NCBI RefSeq assembly: GCF_001922305.1
Contig: NZ_CP018839.1
Coordinates: forward strand, 558,001-622,000
Source: Thauera chlorobenzoica
GTDB taxonomy: Bacteria > Pseudomonadota > Gammaproteobacteria > Burkholderiales > Rhodocyclaceae
Length of the DNA stretch: 64,000 nt
Reading direction: 5' to 3'
Below are positions 1 through 8,311 of this stretch, piece after piece. Both the position numbers and the translations under genes were made by a program. Each line of letters begins with the position of its first letter. The first letter of the stretch is position 1. The notes beneath the pieces are model-generated. The model saw only the letters and a list, made by a program, of their open reading frames with translations. It did no database searches and was not told the DNA's origin.

Positions 1-694
1 TGAGGTCGTAGTCGCGGCGGATGTCGAGGGCGGGGAATTCGGCGAGGATCAGCCGGCGCACGCGCTCGAGGACGTCGTGGATGTTCAGTGGTGCGGGCCG
101 CATCATGCTGTGGGAGCTGAGCAGGCGGTTCATCAGGTCTTGCAGGCGGTCGGCCTCGGCGATGATGACGTCGGTGAATTCGCGCAGCTGCGGATCGTCG
201 AGCTCATGCTGCAGCAGCTGGGCCGAGCCGCGGATGCCGCCGAGGGGGTTCTTGATCTCGTGGGCGAGGTTGCGGATCAGCTCGCGGTTGGCCTGCTGCT
301 GGTGCAGCAGCTGTTCCTCGCGGGCGACGCGCAGCTGGGCGTCGATTGGACGGAATTCGAGCAGCAGGCGCACGCCGGCGGCTTCGACCGGCGTCACCGT
401 GCAGTCGAGCCGGATCGGCTCGGCGTCGTTGCGGCCGATCGTCAGGTCCTGCCCGGTATAGCTCCAGTTGGTGCGCAGGGCGTTGTCGAGGGCGGCGCCC
501 AGCCCGGGCGGGGTGCCGAGCAGGCGGGCGAGGGGCTGGCCGAGCAGCTTGCGCTGGCTGATCGCGAACAGGTTTTCCGCGCCGGGATTGATGTAGCGGA
601 TGAGGAGCCGCTCATCGACGAGGATGACGGCGGAAGACAGCAGCTCGAGTCCGGCGAAGGGGCCGCTGGCGGAAGGGTGGGAGAGCGGTGACAT
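1..694 (-). CDS. glnL: Nitrogen regulation sensor kinase NtrB (3' end cut by window edge)
   Basis: Sensor kinase/phosphatase of the NtrB-NtrC system, which phosphorylates NtrC under nitrogen limitation under PII control. Reading leftward from the ATG at 694 gives 231 residues before the window ends. An N-terminal PAS-type region (about residues 15-120) is followed by the H-box NLAHEIKNPLGG, whose His is the phospho-acceptor. The catalytic ATPase domain lies outside the window. The soluble PAS plus H-box layout and the neighbourhood (glnA about 650 bp upstream on the same strand) match glnA-ntrB-ntrC loci; ntrC would be expected just off the left edge. It begins 54 bp after the DUF4124 gene and is probably co-transcribed with it. 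Known from family: cytoplasmic kinase. Inferred: complete in the genome. Confidence 0.93.
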   Translation of the reverse strand, partial: MSPLSHPSASGPFAGLELLSSAVILVDERLLIRYINPGAENLFAISQRKLLGQPLARLLGTPPGLGAALDNALRTNWSYTGQDLTIGRNDAEPIRLDCTVTPVEAAGVRLLLEFRPIDAQLRVAREEQLLHQQQANRELIRNLAHEIKNPLGGIRGSAQLLQHELDDPQLREFTDVIIAEADRLQDLMNRLLSSHSMMRPAPLNIHDVLERVRRLILAEFPALDIRRDYDL

Positions 695-748
695 GGGCGC
701 GTCCTGGGAGTCCTTCAATCGACATGCAAGATGCGCGCCAGGTCAGGG

Positions 749-1222
749 TCATCGAAGACCGGAAATCTCCCGGCGCAGGGCTTCGATGTTGCGCTTGTGC
801 AGTTCGACCTTGTCCTTGAACGGCTGCAGGCGGTCGAGCACTTTCTGATAGTTGCGCTCGTCGCCGAAGCGGACTGCTTCCTGCTCGGCGAGCGCCTTTT
901 CGGCTGCGGCGAGTGCGCTTTCCTCGGTGCTCAGCTCGTTTTCCAGAACCTGGCGCCGAGTGTCGTCGCGTGCGCGCTGGTCGGCCGGATTCACCCGCGG
1001 AAAGGCCGCTGCCGGTGCGGCGCCTGCGGCTGGGCGTGGCGCCGGGGCCGGCACCGAGGAGACGGCCTGGTCGGCCTGCAGGCGGACGCAGTTACGCGCC
1101 AGCGAGCGGTCGTTGGTGTAGGTCACCCGGCCGTCGGTGTCGACGCACTTGTAGACCTCGGCGTGGGCCAGGGCGCTCGCGCCCGCAAGCAGGAAAAGCG
1201 GAAGGAGTCGGAGCGGTGACAT
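749..1222 (-). CDS. DUF4124 domain-containing exported protein
   Basis: A 157-residue protein with an N-terminal signal peptide (about residues 1-21, ending ALAHA). It continues with EVYKCVDTDGRVTYTND, the typical start of a DUF4124 domain, whose function is unknown. The middle is Ala/Pro rich (about residues 55-75) and the C-terminal half is a charged, probably coiled-coil helix (ENELSTEESALAAAEKALAE). The two cysteines of the DUF4124 region (in YKCVD and RNCVR) could form a periplasmic disulfide. It sits between glnA and ntrB, separated from glnA by a hairpin. Small DUF4124 genes at this position are common in betaproteobacteria, but no role in nitrogen control is established. Confidence 0.85.
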   Translation of the reverse strand: MSPLRLLPLFLLAGASALAHAEVYKCVDTDGRVTYTNDRSLARNCVRLQADQAVSSVPAPAPRPAAGAAPAAAFPRVNPADQRARDDTRRQVLENELSTEESALAAAEKALAEQEAVRFGDERNYQKVLDRLQPFKDKVELHKRNIEALRREISGLR

Positions 1223-1300
1223 GGGTTTTCCGGAAAGCCGTCGGCGGGAATGCGGTGTTGCGGCCTCCCCCTCGCGGAGTGAATGCCGATTAGACCCCAG

Positions 1301-1330
1301 AAAAAAAGGACGGGCAATGCCCGTCCTTTT
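1301..1330. terminator. Bidirectional hairpin terminator after glnA
   Basis: An A7 tract, the 9-bp arms GGACGGGCA/TGCCCGTCC, then a T4 tract. Read on the minus strand it ends glnA transcription 24 bp after the stop codon and separates glnA from the DUF4124-ntrB unit. Because both sides carry A/T tracts it could work in either direction. Confidence 0.85.
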
Positions 1331-1353
1331 CGCGCTGCGCAGTGATCTGCGGA

Positions 1354-2769
1354 TTACAGGCTGTAGTACATGTCGAATTCCACCGGGTGGGTGGTGATCC
1401 GCATGCGGTCGACTTCTTCCATCTTCAGCGCGATGTAGGCGTCGATGAAGTCGTTCGAGAATACGCCGCCGCGGGTCAGGAACTCGCGGTCCTTGTCGAG
1501 ATACTCGAGTGCCTGGTCGAGGCTGGTGCACACCGTTGGGATCAGCGCGTCCTCTTCCGGCGGCAGGTCGTACAGGTTCTTGTCCGCCGGATCGCCCGGG
1601 TGGATCTTGTTCTGGATGCCATCCAGGCCCGCCATCATCAGGGCCGAGAAGGCCAGGTAGGGGTTGGCCAGGGGGTCCGGGAAGCGCGCCTCGATGCGGC
1701 GGCCCTTCGGGTTGGCGACGTAGGGGATGCGGATCGAGGCCGAACGGTTGCGCGCCGAGTAGGCGAGCTTGGTCGGGGCTTCGTAGTGCGGCACCAGGCG
1801 CTTGTACGAGTTGGTGCCCGGGTTGGTGATCGCGTTGAGCGCGCGGGCGTGCTTGATGATGCCGCCGATGTAGTACAGCGCGGTCTCCGACAGGCCGGCG
1901 TAGCCGTTGCCCGCGAACAGGTTCTGGCCGTCCTTCCAGATCGACTGGTGGACGTGCATGCCGGAGCCGTTGTCGCCGACGATCGGCTTGGGCATGAAGG
2001 TGGCGGTCTTGCCGTACTGGTGGGCGACGTTGTGCACGATGTACTTGAGCACCTGGGTCCAGTCGGCACGCTGGGTCAGGGTGCTGAACTTGGTGCCGAT
2101 CTCGCACTGGCCGGCGTTGGCCACTTCGTGGTGGTGCACCTCGACGGGCACGCCGCAGGCCTCGAGTGCGAGCACCATCGCGGCGCGCACGTCGTTGAGG
2201 CTGTCGACCGGCGGCACCGGGAAGTAGCCGCCCTTGACGCGCGGACGGTGGCCGGTGTTGCCGCCTTCGAACTTGTCGGCGGTGGACCAGGCGGCCTCTT
2301 CGGAAATGATCTTGCTGTAGACGCCCGACATGTCGACCGACCATTCGACCGAGTCGAAGATGAAGAACTCGGGCTCCGGGCCGAAGAAGGCGGTGTCGCC
2401 GATGCCGGTGCTCTTCAGGTAGGCCTCGGCGCGCTTGGCGATCGAGCGCGGGTCGCGGTCGTAGCCCTTGCCGTCGGACGGCTCGATGACGTCGCAGGTT
2501 AGCACCAGCGTGGTTTCGTCGAAGAAGGGGTCGATGTAGGCCGAGCCGGCTTCGGGCAGCAGGACCATGTCGGAGGCCTGGATGCCTTTCCAGCCTGCCA
2601 GGGAGGAGCCGTCGAAGGGGTGGCCGTGCTCGAAGTGATCTTCCTCGAAGGCGGAAACCGGCAGGCCGACGTGGTGCTCCTTGCCGCGGGTATCGGTAAA
2701 GCGCAGGTCGACGAAGCGCACTTCGTTTTCCTGGATCAGCTTCATGACGTCTTGGGCGTTCATGTTCAC
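1354..2769 (-). CDS. glnA: Glutamine synthetase type I
   Basis: ATP-dependent synthesis of glutamine from glutamate and ammonia; a cytoplasmic dodecamer and the entry point of ammonium assimilation. The 471 residues match the usual GSI-beta length. Visible landmarks are FDGSSLAGW (beta-grasp/active-site latch), the ATP-binding stretch around [16 protein letters not shown], the glutamate-flap region [16 protein letters not shown], and the adenylylation loop [10 protein letters not shown], whose Tyr is the expected GlnE target. The ATG at 2769 is preceded by AGGAGTGAAC (minus strand), a good ribosome-binding site. Upstream lie a sigma-54 promoter and two NtrC-like sites, so nitrogen-limited induction is expected. 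A terminator follows. Confidence 0.98.
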   Translation of the reverse strand: MNMNAQDVMKLIQENEVRFVDLRFTDTRGKEHHVGLPVSAFEEDHFEHGHPFDGSSLAGWKGIQASDMVLLPEAGSAYIDPFFDETTLVLTCDVIEPSDGKGYDRDPRSIAKRAEAYLKSTGIGDTAFFGPEPEFFIFDSVEWSVDMSGVYSKIISEEAAWSTADKFEGGNTGHRPRVKGGYFPVPPVDSLNDVRAAMVLALEACGVPVEVHHHEVANAGQCEIGTKFSTLTQRADWTQVLKYIVHNVAHQYGKTATFMPKPIVGDNGSGMHVHQSIWKDGQNLFAGNGYAGLSETALYYIGGIIKHARALNAITNPGTNSYKRLVPHYEAPTKLAYSARNRSASIRIPYVANPKGRRIEARFPDPLANPYLAFSALMMAGLDGIQNKIHPGDPADKNLYDLPPEEDALIPTVCTSLDQALEYLDKDREFLTRGGVFSNDFIDAYIALKMEEVDRMRITTHPVEFDMYYSL

Positions 2770-2856
2770 TCCTGGTGAGATGAGGCGTTTTGATTGCGTT
2801 GAGCGGATGGAGCAGCGGCCGGAGGGCGATGCGCCGGATTCGGGTGAAAAAGCCTA

Positions 2857-2872
2857 AGCACTAAGTGTGCCA
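2857..2872 (-). promoter_or_regulatory. Sigma-54 promoter of glnA
   Basis: The minus strand reads TGGCACACTTAGTGCT. The -24 GG and -12 GC dinucleotides are exactly 10 bp apart, as RpoN requires; only the T of the -12 TTGC element deviates. Transcription would start near 2846, leaving a leader of about 77 nt before the glnA ATG. Confidence 0.85.
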
Positions 2873-2945
2873 AGTTCGTTTTAGTTCGCCGGACATTGTG
2901 CCACAAGGGAAATGCCCGAAAGCGGTGCCGGGGGGCGGGGTTGTG

Positions 2946-2962
2946 CGCACCATGTCGGTGCT
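2946..2962. promoter_or_regulatory. NtrC enhancer-like site 1 (about -108)
   Basis: CGCACCATGTCGGTGCT contains the perfect inverted repeat GCACC-N5-GGTGC, the same core as the NtrC sites of enterobacterial glnA. Its centre (2954) lies about 108 bp upstream of the predicted sigma-54 start. Confidence 0.75.
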
Positions 2963-2977
2963 CGGCGGGGGATTTGC

Positions 2978-2992
2978 GCCCCGTCATGGTGC
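2978..2992. promoter_or_regulatory. NtrC enhancer-like site 2 (about -139)
   Basis: GCCCC-GTCAT-GGTGC matches 9 of 10 core positions of the NtrC inverted repeat. Its centre (2985) is 31 bp, about three helical turns, from site 1, so both would lie on the same face of the DNA. It overlaps the stop codon of the CDF transporter gene. Confidence 0.6.
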
Positions 2993-4159
2993 GAGCTGGG
3001 AATAGACGCTGATCGCACGGTAATGGGGGTGGGACAGGAGGCAGGCTTGCCGGCGCCGGGCGAGGGCGTCCAGCGCGGTGGGGGCGAGCGGTGCGGCGAG
3101 GATGATTTCGACTTCCACGCGCTCGCCGAGGTAGTGGATCTGCACCCGTTTCGGCGCCGGTGCGCCGGCACCGAGCAGGGCGCGCACATCCTCCAGGATC
3201 TCGGCCCGTCCGGGTAGCGGGCCGGGGGGCGCGGCCTGCAGGTCGGCATCGTCTTCGGGGTCGATGTGCACCAGCACGTCGCGGACTTCCGGGTGGGCGC
3301 TGCGCACCCGCAGATAGACGCTGTCGGAGACGCGGTGGCCTTCGGACACGGTGAGCCGGGGGTCGACCTGGACGTGGGCGTCGCACAGCACACGGCCGGC
3401 CATGCGCCGGGTGCGCATGTCGTGCAGGCCGATCACCCCCGGCGTGGTCTCGATCGTGTGGCGCAGGCGGGCGAGCTCTTCTTCCGGCAGGCCGGTGTCG
3501 ATCAGTTCGCGGACCGACTTCCCCGCCAGCTTGAGTCCCATGTTGAGGATCAGGAAGCCGACCACGGCGGCGGCGAGCGGTTCGAGAAAAGGGTAGCCCG
3601 CCAGGCTGCCGCCGATGCCGACGGCCACGACCAGCGAGGACGCCGCATCCGAGCGTGCGTGCCAGGCGTTGGCTTCGAGCATCGGTGCCCGCAACCGGTG
3701 CGCGGCGGCCAGGGTGAAGCGGAACAAACCTTCCTTGGCCGCCAGGGTGAGCAGCGCCATCGCCAGCGCTGCGGGGTGGAGCGGCGGCGTGGCGGCCATG
3801 TCCTGCAGGCGGACGCCCGAGCTCCACAGGAATCCGATCCCGACCGCAGCGAGGACCGCGCCCAGCACCATCGTGGTGACCGTCTCGATGCGGTCGTGGC
3901 CGTAAGGGTGGGCGGTATCGGCCGGGTCCGCGCTGCGCCGTCCGGCGACCAGGACCATGAAGTCGGTCACCAGGTCGGACAGGGTATGGGCAGCATCGGC
4001 CACCAGGCTGAAGGCGTTGGCGAACAGGCCGACAAGGACCTGGCCCAGGGCGAGGGTGGCATTGGTCAGGATCGCGACCAGCGTCGTGCGCTGGATGCCG
4101 CGGCTGCGTCCGGCGTCGGTGTCGCAAGGGGGGGATTGCGGGGGGGTGGGGAGGGGCAT
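2984..4159 (-). CDS. Cation diffusion facilitator family metal exporter
   Basis: Inner-membrane proton-coupled exporter of divalent metals (Zn, Fe, Mn or Co cannot be told apart here). It has 391 residues with about six membrane segments in residues 25-220. ADAAHTLSDLVTDF carries the HxxxD metal site of helix 2, and AHPYGHDRIE the loop typical of FieF-like proteins. The second site is degenerate: WHARSDAASSL has H and D four residues apart. A cytoplasmic C-terminal domain of about 150 residues is longer than in FieF. The extreme N-terminus (PLPTPPQSPP) is coded by runs of up to eight C, so the exact start is uncertain; the ATG at 4159 is the most upstream one. It diverges from the rhodanese gene. 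Confidence 0.9.
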   Translation of the reverse strand: MPLPTPPQSPPCDTDAGRSRGIQRTTLVAILTNATLALGQVLVGLFANAFSLVADAAHTLSDLVTDFMVLVAGRRSADPADTAHPYGHDRIETVTTMVLGAVLAAVGIGFLWSSGVRLQDMAATPPLHPAALAMALLTLAAKEGLFRFTLAAAHRLRAPMLEANAWHARSDAASSLVVAVGIGGSLAGYPFLEPLAAAVVGFLILNMGLKLAGKSVRELIDTGLPEEELARLRHTIETTPGVIGLHDMRTRRMAGRVLCDAHVQVDPRLTVSEGHRVSDSVYLRVRSAHPEVRDVLVHIDPEDDADLQAAPPGPLPGRAEILEDVRALLGAGAPAPKRVQIHYLGERVEVEIILAAPLAPTALDALARRRQACLLSHPHYRAISVYSQLAP

Positions 4160-4208
4160 GGCGGACGCGCTATACTTCGAGGATTCGCAATTCTAGACGG
4201 ATGTTCGA

Positions 4209-4661
4209 ATGGGAACCCTGTCGGATCTGTTGTCCCTGGCGCACGAGCGCGCCGAAAATCTCGGCCTGCCTTACCAGGGCGCGCTGACCCCGGGCGAGGC
4301 CTGGGAAGTGTGGCAGCGTGCTCCCGGCGCCAGGCTGGTCGATGTGCGCACCCGCGCCGAACTGGACTGGGTCGGGCGGGTGGCCGGCGCGGTCGAGATC
4401 GAGTGGAAGTCCTATCCGTCGATGCAGGACAACCCGAACTTCATGGCGCAGCTCAAGCACCAGGTCGATTCCGAGGCGCTGGTGCTGTTCCTGTGCCGCT
4501 CGGGCGTGCGTTCCGATTCGGCAGCGCGTGCCGCCAGCGCTGCGGGTTATGGCAACTGCTACAACGTCCTCGAAGGCTTCGAGGGCGACCGCGACGCCAA
4601 CGGCCAGCGCAACCGCATCGGCGGCTGGCGCCACACCGGCCTGCCCTGGCACCAGGGCTGA
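4209..4661 (+). CDS. Rhodanese-like domain protein
   Basis: A single-domain rhodanese of 150 residues, probably a cytoplasmic sulfur-transfer or persulfide-handling protein. The catalytic loop CRSGVRS (about residue 97) carries the Cys that would hold the persulfide, and VDVRTRAEL is the conserved upstream strand and turn. The C-terminal DANGQRNRIGGWRHTGLPW is typical of the rhodanese subgroup with an extended tail common in beta- and gammaproteobacteria. No signal peptide. A possible -10 (TATACT, 4171-4176) lies upstream. nadA follows after 98 bp; NadA needs an iron-sulfur cluster, but a functional link is only suggested by proximity. Confidence 0.9.
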   Translation: MGTLSDLLSLAHERAENLGLPYQGALTPGEAWEVWQRAPGARLVDVRTRAELDWVGRVAGAVEIEWKSYPSMQDNPNFMAQLKHQVDSEALVLFLCRSGVRSDSAARAASAAGYGNCYNVLEGFEGDRDANGQRNRIGGWRHTGLPWHQG

Positions 4662-4759
4662 TCGATCGCGCGGGCCTTGGCGGCGGAACGCACTGTCTGC
4701 CGCCAGGTCCGAAATTTCACCGACACACCGGAATTTCCTCCAGGAGCAGGATTCGCATC

Positions 4760-5860
4760 ATGCAAGCCGCCACCATCAGCTTCGATCGCTTCAACGTGCT
4801 CGCCGACGACGAGGCCCAGGCGCGTATCCGCGCCGCCCGCGCCCGCCTCGGCGACAAGGCGGTGCTGCTGTGCCATCACTATCAGCGCGCCGATGTCTAC
4901 CAGCATGCCGACCTCACCGGCGACTCGCTCAAGCTCGCCCGCCTGGCCTCGCAGACCGATGCCCAGTACATTGTGTTCTGCGGCGTGCATTTCATGGCCG
5001 AAGTCGCCGACATCCTGTCCAAGCCGAGCCAGATCGCGATCCTGCCCGACCTCGCCGCGGGCTGCTCGATGGCCGACATGGCCAGCCTCGCCAAGGTCGA
5101 GCGCTGCTGGCGCGAACTGGGCGAAGTGCTCGGCGCGCCCGACGAGCGGATCACCCCGGTGACCTACATCAACTCCGCGGCCGACCTGAAGGCCTTCTGC
5201 GGTGAGCACGGCGGCATCGTGTGTACGTCGACCAACGCGCCGACGATCCTCGACTGGGCGTTTTCCCGGCGCGAGAAGGTGCTGTTCTTCCCCGACCAGC
5301 ACCTGGGGCGGTGGACCGGCTTCAAGAAAGGCATTCCGCTCGAACAGATGGTGGTGTGGGACCCCGACCTCGAGTACGGCGGCCTTACCCCCGAGCAGAT
5401 CCACAACGCCAAGATCCTGCTGTGGAAGGGACACTGTTCGGTGCACCAGATGTTCCAGCCCGGTCACATCGAGCGCTGGCGCAAGCAGCATCCGGACGGT
5501 TTCGTGATCTCGCACCCGGAGAGCAGCCTCGAGGTCTGTCGCAACTCGGATTACGTCGGCTCCACCGAGTACATCATCAACACCATTTCCGCCGCCGCCG
5601 CGAACACCCACTGGCTGGTCGGCACCGAGCTCAACCTCGTCAGCCGCCTGGCCGGGGAGATGAAGCCGCAGGGCAAGACCGTGGAGTTCATGGCGCCCAC
5701 GGTATGCATGTGCTCGACAATGCAGCGCATCGACCCGCAACACCTGGCGTGGACGCTGGAAAACCTCGCCGAGGGCAAGGTGGTGAACCAGATCAGGGTG
5801 CCGGCGCACGAGGCCGAGCTTGCCCGCATCGCCCTCGACCGCATGCTCGCGGTGTCCTGA
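4760..5860 (+). CDS. nadA: Quinolinate synthase A
   Basis: Condenses iminoaspartate with dihydroxyacetone phosphate to quinolinate in de novo NAD synthesis; a cytoplasmic [4Fe-4S] enzyme. The 366 residues cover the three pseudo-symmetric domains. Visible landmarks are AVLLCHHYQRADVYQHAD, the substrate His of FCGVHFMAEV, the cluster cysteines in DLAAGCSMADM and LWKGHCSVHQMF, and the third in PTVCMCSTMQ; HPESSLEVCRNSDYVGST is also family-typical. The ATG at 4760 is preceded by CAGGAGCAGGA. No nadB or nadC is in the window, so this copy stands apart from the rest of the pathway. Confidence 0.97.
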   Translation: MQAATISFDRFNVLADDEAQARIRAARARLGDKAVLLCHHYQRADVYQHADLTGDSLKLARLASQTDAQYIVFCGVHFMAEVADILSKPSQIAILPDLAAGCSMADMASLAKVERCWRELGEVLGAPDERITPVTYINSAADLKAFCGEHGGIVCTSTNAPTILDWAFSRREKVLFFPDQHLGRWTGFKKGIPLEQMVVWDPDLEYGGLTPEQIHNAKILLWKGHCSVHQMFQPGHIERWRKQHPDGFVISHPESSLEVCRNSDYVGSTEYIINTISAAAANTHWLVGTELNLVSRLAGEMKPQGKTVEFMAPTVCMCSTMQRIDPQHLAWTLENLAEGKVVNQIRVPAHEAELARIALDRMLAVS

Positions 5861-5887
5861 GACCGGGCTTCGGCGGGGCGGGCGGCC

Positions 5888-6631
5888 ATGATGCTGCGCG
5901 TGTGCAGCTACAACATCCACAAGGGCTTCTCGCAGTTCAACCGCCGCATGGTGGTGCATGAACTGCGCGAACGCCTGCGCAGCCTCGACGTCGATCTCGT
6001 TTTCCTGCAGGAAGTGCAGGGCCTGCACCTGGGGCACCCGGCGCGCCACCCGGAATGGCCGCTGCAGCCGCAGCACGAGTTCCTCGCCGAGGACGCCTGG
6101 CAGCAGACCGCGTATGGCGGCAACGCGGTGTACGACCATGGCCACCACGGCAACGCCATCCTCAGCCGCCACCTGATCCTCAGCACCGCCAACCAGGACG
6201 TCTCCGACCACCGCTTCGAGCGCCGCGGCCTGTTGCACTGCGAAATCGAGCTGCCGCGGTTCGGGGGGCCGGTGCACTGCGTGTGCGTACACCTCGGGCT
6301 CATCGCCGGCAGCCGGCGGCGGCAGATGGCCGCGCTCGCCGAGCGCATGGAGCAACTGGCGCCGGGCAATGCGCCGCTGATCATCGCCGGCGACTTCAAC
6401 GACTGGCGCAACCAGGCCGACGCGCTGATCGGCCGTCGGCTCGGTCTTACCGAAGTCTTCGGCCGTGGGCGGCCGGCGCGCAGCTATCCGAGCACCTTGC
6501 CGCTGTTCCGCCTCGATCGCATCTACGTGCGCGGCTTCCGCGTCCGTCAGGCGCAGGTGCACTACGGCGCACCGTGGGCGCAGATTTCCGATCACGCCGC
6601 GCTCACCGCCGACCTGGAGCCGGTGTCCTGA
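5888..6631 (+). CDS. Endonuclease/exonuclease/phosphatase family protein (YbhP-like)
   Basis: A 247-residue protein of the metal-dependent EEP fold (DNase I/AP endonuclease-like phosphodiesterases). Motifs in order: CSYNIHKG (Asn of the first metal site), FLQEVQG (catalytic Glu), CVHLGLIAG, IIAGDFNDWRN (Asp/Asn pair) and ISDHAALTADLE (C-terminal catalytic Asp-His). The stop codon overlaps the clsB ATG (TGATG), so the two are translationally coupled. The E. coli clsB (ybhO) locus has the same partner, ybhP, which supports a role linked to phospholipid metabolism; the true substrate is unknown. Confidence 0.9.
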   Translation: MMLRVCSYNIHKGFSQFNRRMVVHELRERLRSLDVDLVFLQEVQGLHLGHPARHPEWPLQPQHEFLAEDAWQQTAYGGNAVYDHGHHGNAILSRHLILSTANQDVSDHRFERRGLLHCEIELPRFGGPVHCVCVHLGLIAGSRRRQMAALAERMEQLAPGNAPLIIAGDFNDWRNQADALIGRRLGLTEVFGRGRPARSYPSTLPLFRLDRIYVRGFRVRQAQVHYGAPWAQISDHAALTADLEPVS

Positions 6632-7785
6632 TGCGCTTCCTGGCCGGCAACGCGGTGGCGCTGCTGGAAAACGGCGAGCAATACTTTCCCGCGCTGGAGT
6701 CGGCGATCGACCGCGCCTGGTGCGAGATTTTCCTGCAGAGCTACATCTTCGAGAACGACCGCATCGGGCGGCGCATCGCCGCCGCCCTGTGCCGCGCGGC
6801 CGGCCGCGGCGTGGTGGTGCGGCTGATGGTCGACGGCTTCGGGGCACGCAGCTTCGTCGCCGGGCTGATGCCCGAGCTCGCCGCGGCCGGGGTGCAGGTG
6901 CTGGTCTATCGCCGCGAACTGCGCCCCTTGTCGCTGCGCCGCCACCGCCTGCGCCGCCTGCACCGCAAGCTCGTGGTGGTCGATGGCCGGGAGGCCTTTG
7001 TCGGCGGGATCAACATCGTCGACGACTTCGAGCCGGGGGGGGGGGCGCATCCGCGCTACGACTACGCGGTGCATGTACGAGGGCCGCTGCTCGAGCCGAT
7101 CGTCGCCTCGGCCCACCGCCTGTGGCGGCTGGTGGCGTGGGCAAGCTTTCGCCGGCGCGAAGACCTTCCCCTGCTGGCGCCGCCGCACAGCGTTCCCGCC
7201 GGTACCATCCGTGCTGCCTTCGTGCTGCGCGACAATCTGCGTTACCGGCGCGCGATCGAAGACGCCTACCTCGAGGCGATTGCCCGGGCCGAGACAGAAA
7301 TCGTGATCGCGAACGCCTATTTTTTCCCCGGTCGGCGCTTTCGCCAGGTGCTCGCCGAGGCCGCGGCGCGCGGAGTGCGCATCACCCTGTTGCTGCAAGG
7401 CTTGTCCGATCACCCGATGCAGGCCTACGCCACCCGTGCCCTGTACCCGTTCTTCCTCGAACGCGGAATCGGCCTGTTCGAATACCACCGCAGCCACCTG
7501 CACGCAAAAGTCGCGGTGATCGACGGCCGCTGGGCCACCGTGGGCTCGAGCAACATCGACCCTTTCAGCCTGCTGATGGCGCGTGAAGCGAACGTCGTGG
7601 TCGATGATGCCGGCTTTGCCGGCGCACTGCATGCGAGCCTGGATGCCGCGATCCGCTCCGGTGCCCGGGAACTGAAAGCCGCCGACTGGCGCCGTCAGCC
7701 GATCCTGGCGCGCGCCTTGAGCTGGCTGTCCTACCAGCTGCTGCGGCTGGCGATCGGGATCGCCGGCTACGGCGGCCGGCACTGA
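6631..7785 (+). CDS. clsB: Cardiolipin synthase B (phospholipase D family)
   Basis: Transfers phosphatidyl groups to make cardiolipin at the inner membrane. It has 384 residues and two HKD motifs: LHRKLVVVDGREAFVGG (about residues 110-126) and HLHAKVAVIDGRWATVGSSN (about 290-309). There are no N-terminal membrane helices, as in ClsB rather than ClsA. The ATG at 6631 overlaps the stop of the upstream EEP gene. Odd feature: an uninterrupted run of 11 G (7035-7045) inside the coding sequence just after the first HKD motif. The frame is intact here, but a one-base slip would truncate the protein before the second HKD. The next gene is convergent, 5 bp away. Confidence 0.92.
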   Translation: MRFLAGNAVALLENGEQYFPALESAIDRAWCEIFLQSYIFENDRIGRRIAAALCRAAGRGVVVRLMVDGFGARSFVAGLMPELAAAGVQVLVYRRELRPLSLRRHRLRRLHRKLVVVDGREAFVGGINIVDDFEPGGGAHPRYDYAVHVRGPLLEPIVASAHRLWRLVAWASFRRREDLPLLAPPHSVPAGTIRAAFVLRDNLRYRRAIEDAYLEAIARAETEIVIANAYFFPGRRFRQVLAEAAARGVRITLLLQGLSDHPMQAYATRALYPFFLERGIGLFEYHRSHLHAKVAVIDGRWATVGSSNIDPFSLLMAREANVVVDDAGFAGALHASLDAAIRSGARELKAADWRRQPILARALSWLSYQLLRLAIGIAGYGGRH

Positions 7786-7790
7786 AGTGC

Positions 7791-8216
7791 TCAGCGCGCG
7801 AGCAGGCGCGCATGCTCGATCTTGGTGCAGCGATCCATCACCACTTCGAGGCCGGCGGCAGCGGCCTTGGCGGCCGCTTCCGGCGCGATCACCCCGAGCT
7901 GGAACCAGACACTGCGGGCACCGACGGCGATCGCCTCGTCGACGACCGGCATCACCTCCTCAGGCTTGCGGAAGATGTCGACGATGTCGATCGGCTGGGG
8001 AACGTCGTGCAGGCTCGGATAGCATCGTTCGCCCATGACTTCATCGTGGAGCGGATTGACCGGGAGGATGGTGTAGCCGGCGGCGCGCAGATAGTGCGCC
8101 ACTTCGTTGCTCGGCCGCGCGGGCTTGGGCGAAAGGCCGACGACCGCGATGTTGCGGCTGTCCTGGAGCAGGCGGCGGATCGCTGCGGGATCGGCGCTGA
8201 TGTCGTTCGGGTGCAT
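7791..8216 (-). CDS. CoA-binding domain protein (YccU-like)
   Basis: A 141-residue protein that is almost entirely one Rossmann-type CoA-binding domain, as in E. coli YccU. Motifs: NIAVVGLSPKPARPSNEVA (nucleotide-binding turn), YTILPVNPLHDEVMGERCYP, and the cluster IDIVDIFRKPEEV followed by VWFQLGV. Members bind CoA or a related nucleotide, but no catalytic activity is established. The ATG at 8216 (MHPND) gives the conserved length; upstream in-frame codons would add an unconserved tail. It shares no transcript with clsB, which converges on it. Confidence 0.88.
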   Translation of the reverse strand: MHPNDISADPAAIRRLLQDSRNIAVVGLSPKPARPSNEVAHYLRAAGYTILPVNPLHDEVMGERCYPSLHDVPQPIDIVDIFRKPEEVMPVVDEAIAVGARSVWFQLGVIAPEAAAKAAAAGLEVVMDRCTKIEHARLLAR

Positions 8217-8311
8217 TGTGGCGGGTCCTTGGGCGAACGGTTCGGGAGGCGGGCGGCAGGTCCGGTCACGGCGGGGCATCGAGCCTTGCACGGGGGCCGC
8301 CGCACTCGGGT

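Noticed and set aside
749-2344. A 531-codon minus-strand open frame that runs through glnA in another frame into the DUF4124 gene
   Set aside because: Only its C-terminal 157 codons encode a recognisable protein; the rest is a GC-rich shadow of glnA.
2888-2903. A second TGGCAC on the minus strand upstream of glnA as a further sigma-54 promoter
   Set aside because: The position 10 bp after the GG holds GG, not the required GC, so it lacks a -12 element.
4121-4150. G8 and G7 runs near the CDF gene start as a phase-variable switch
   Set aside because: Two short runs split by other bases, coding a Pro-rich N-terminus of uncertain start; much weaker than the G11 run in clsB.
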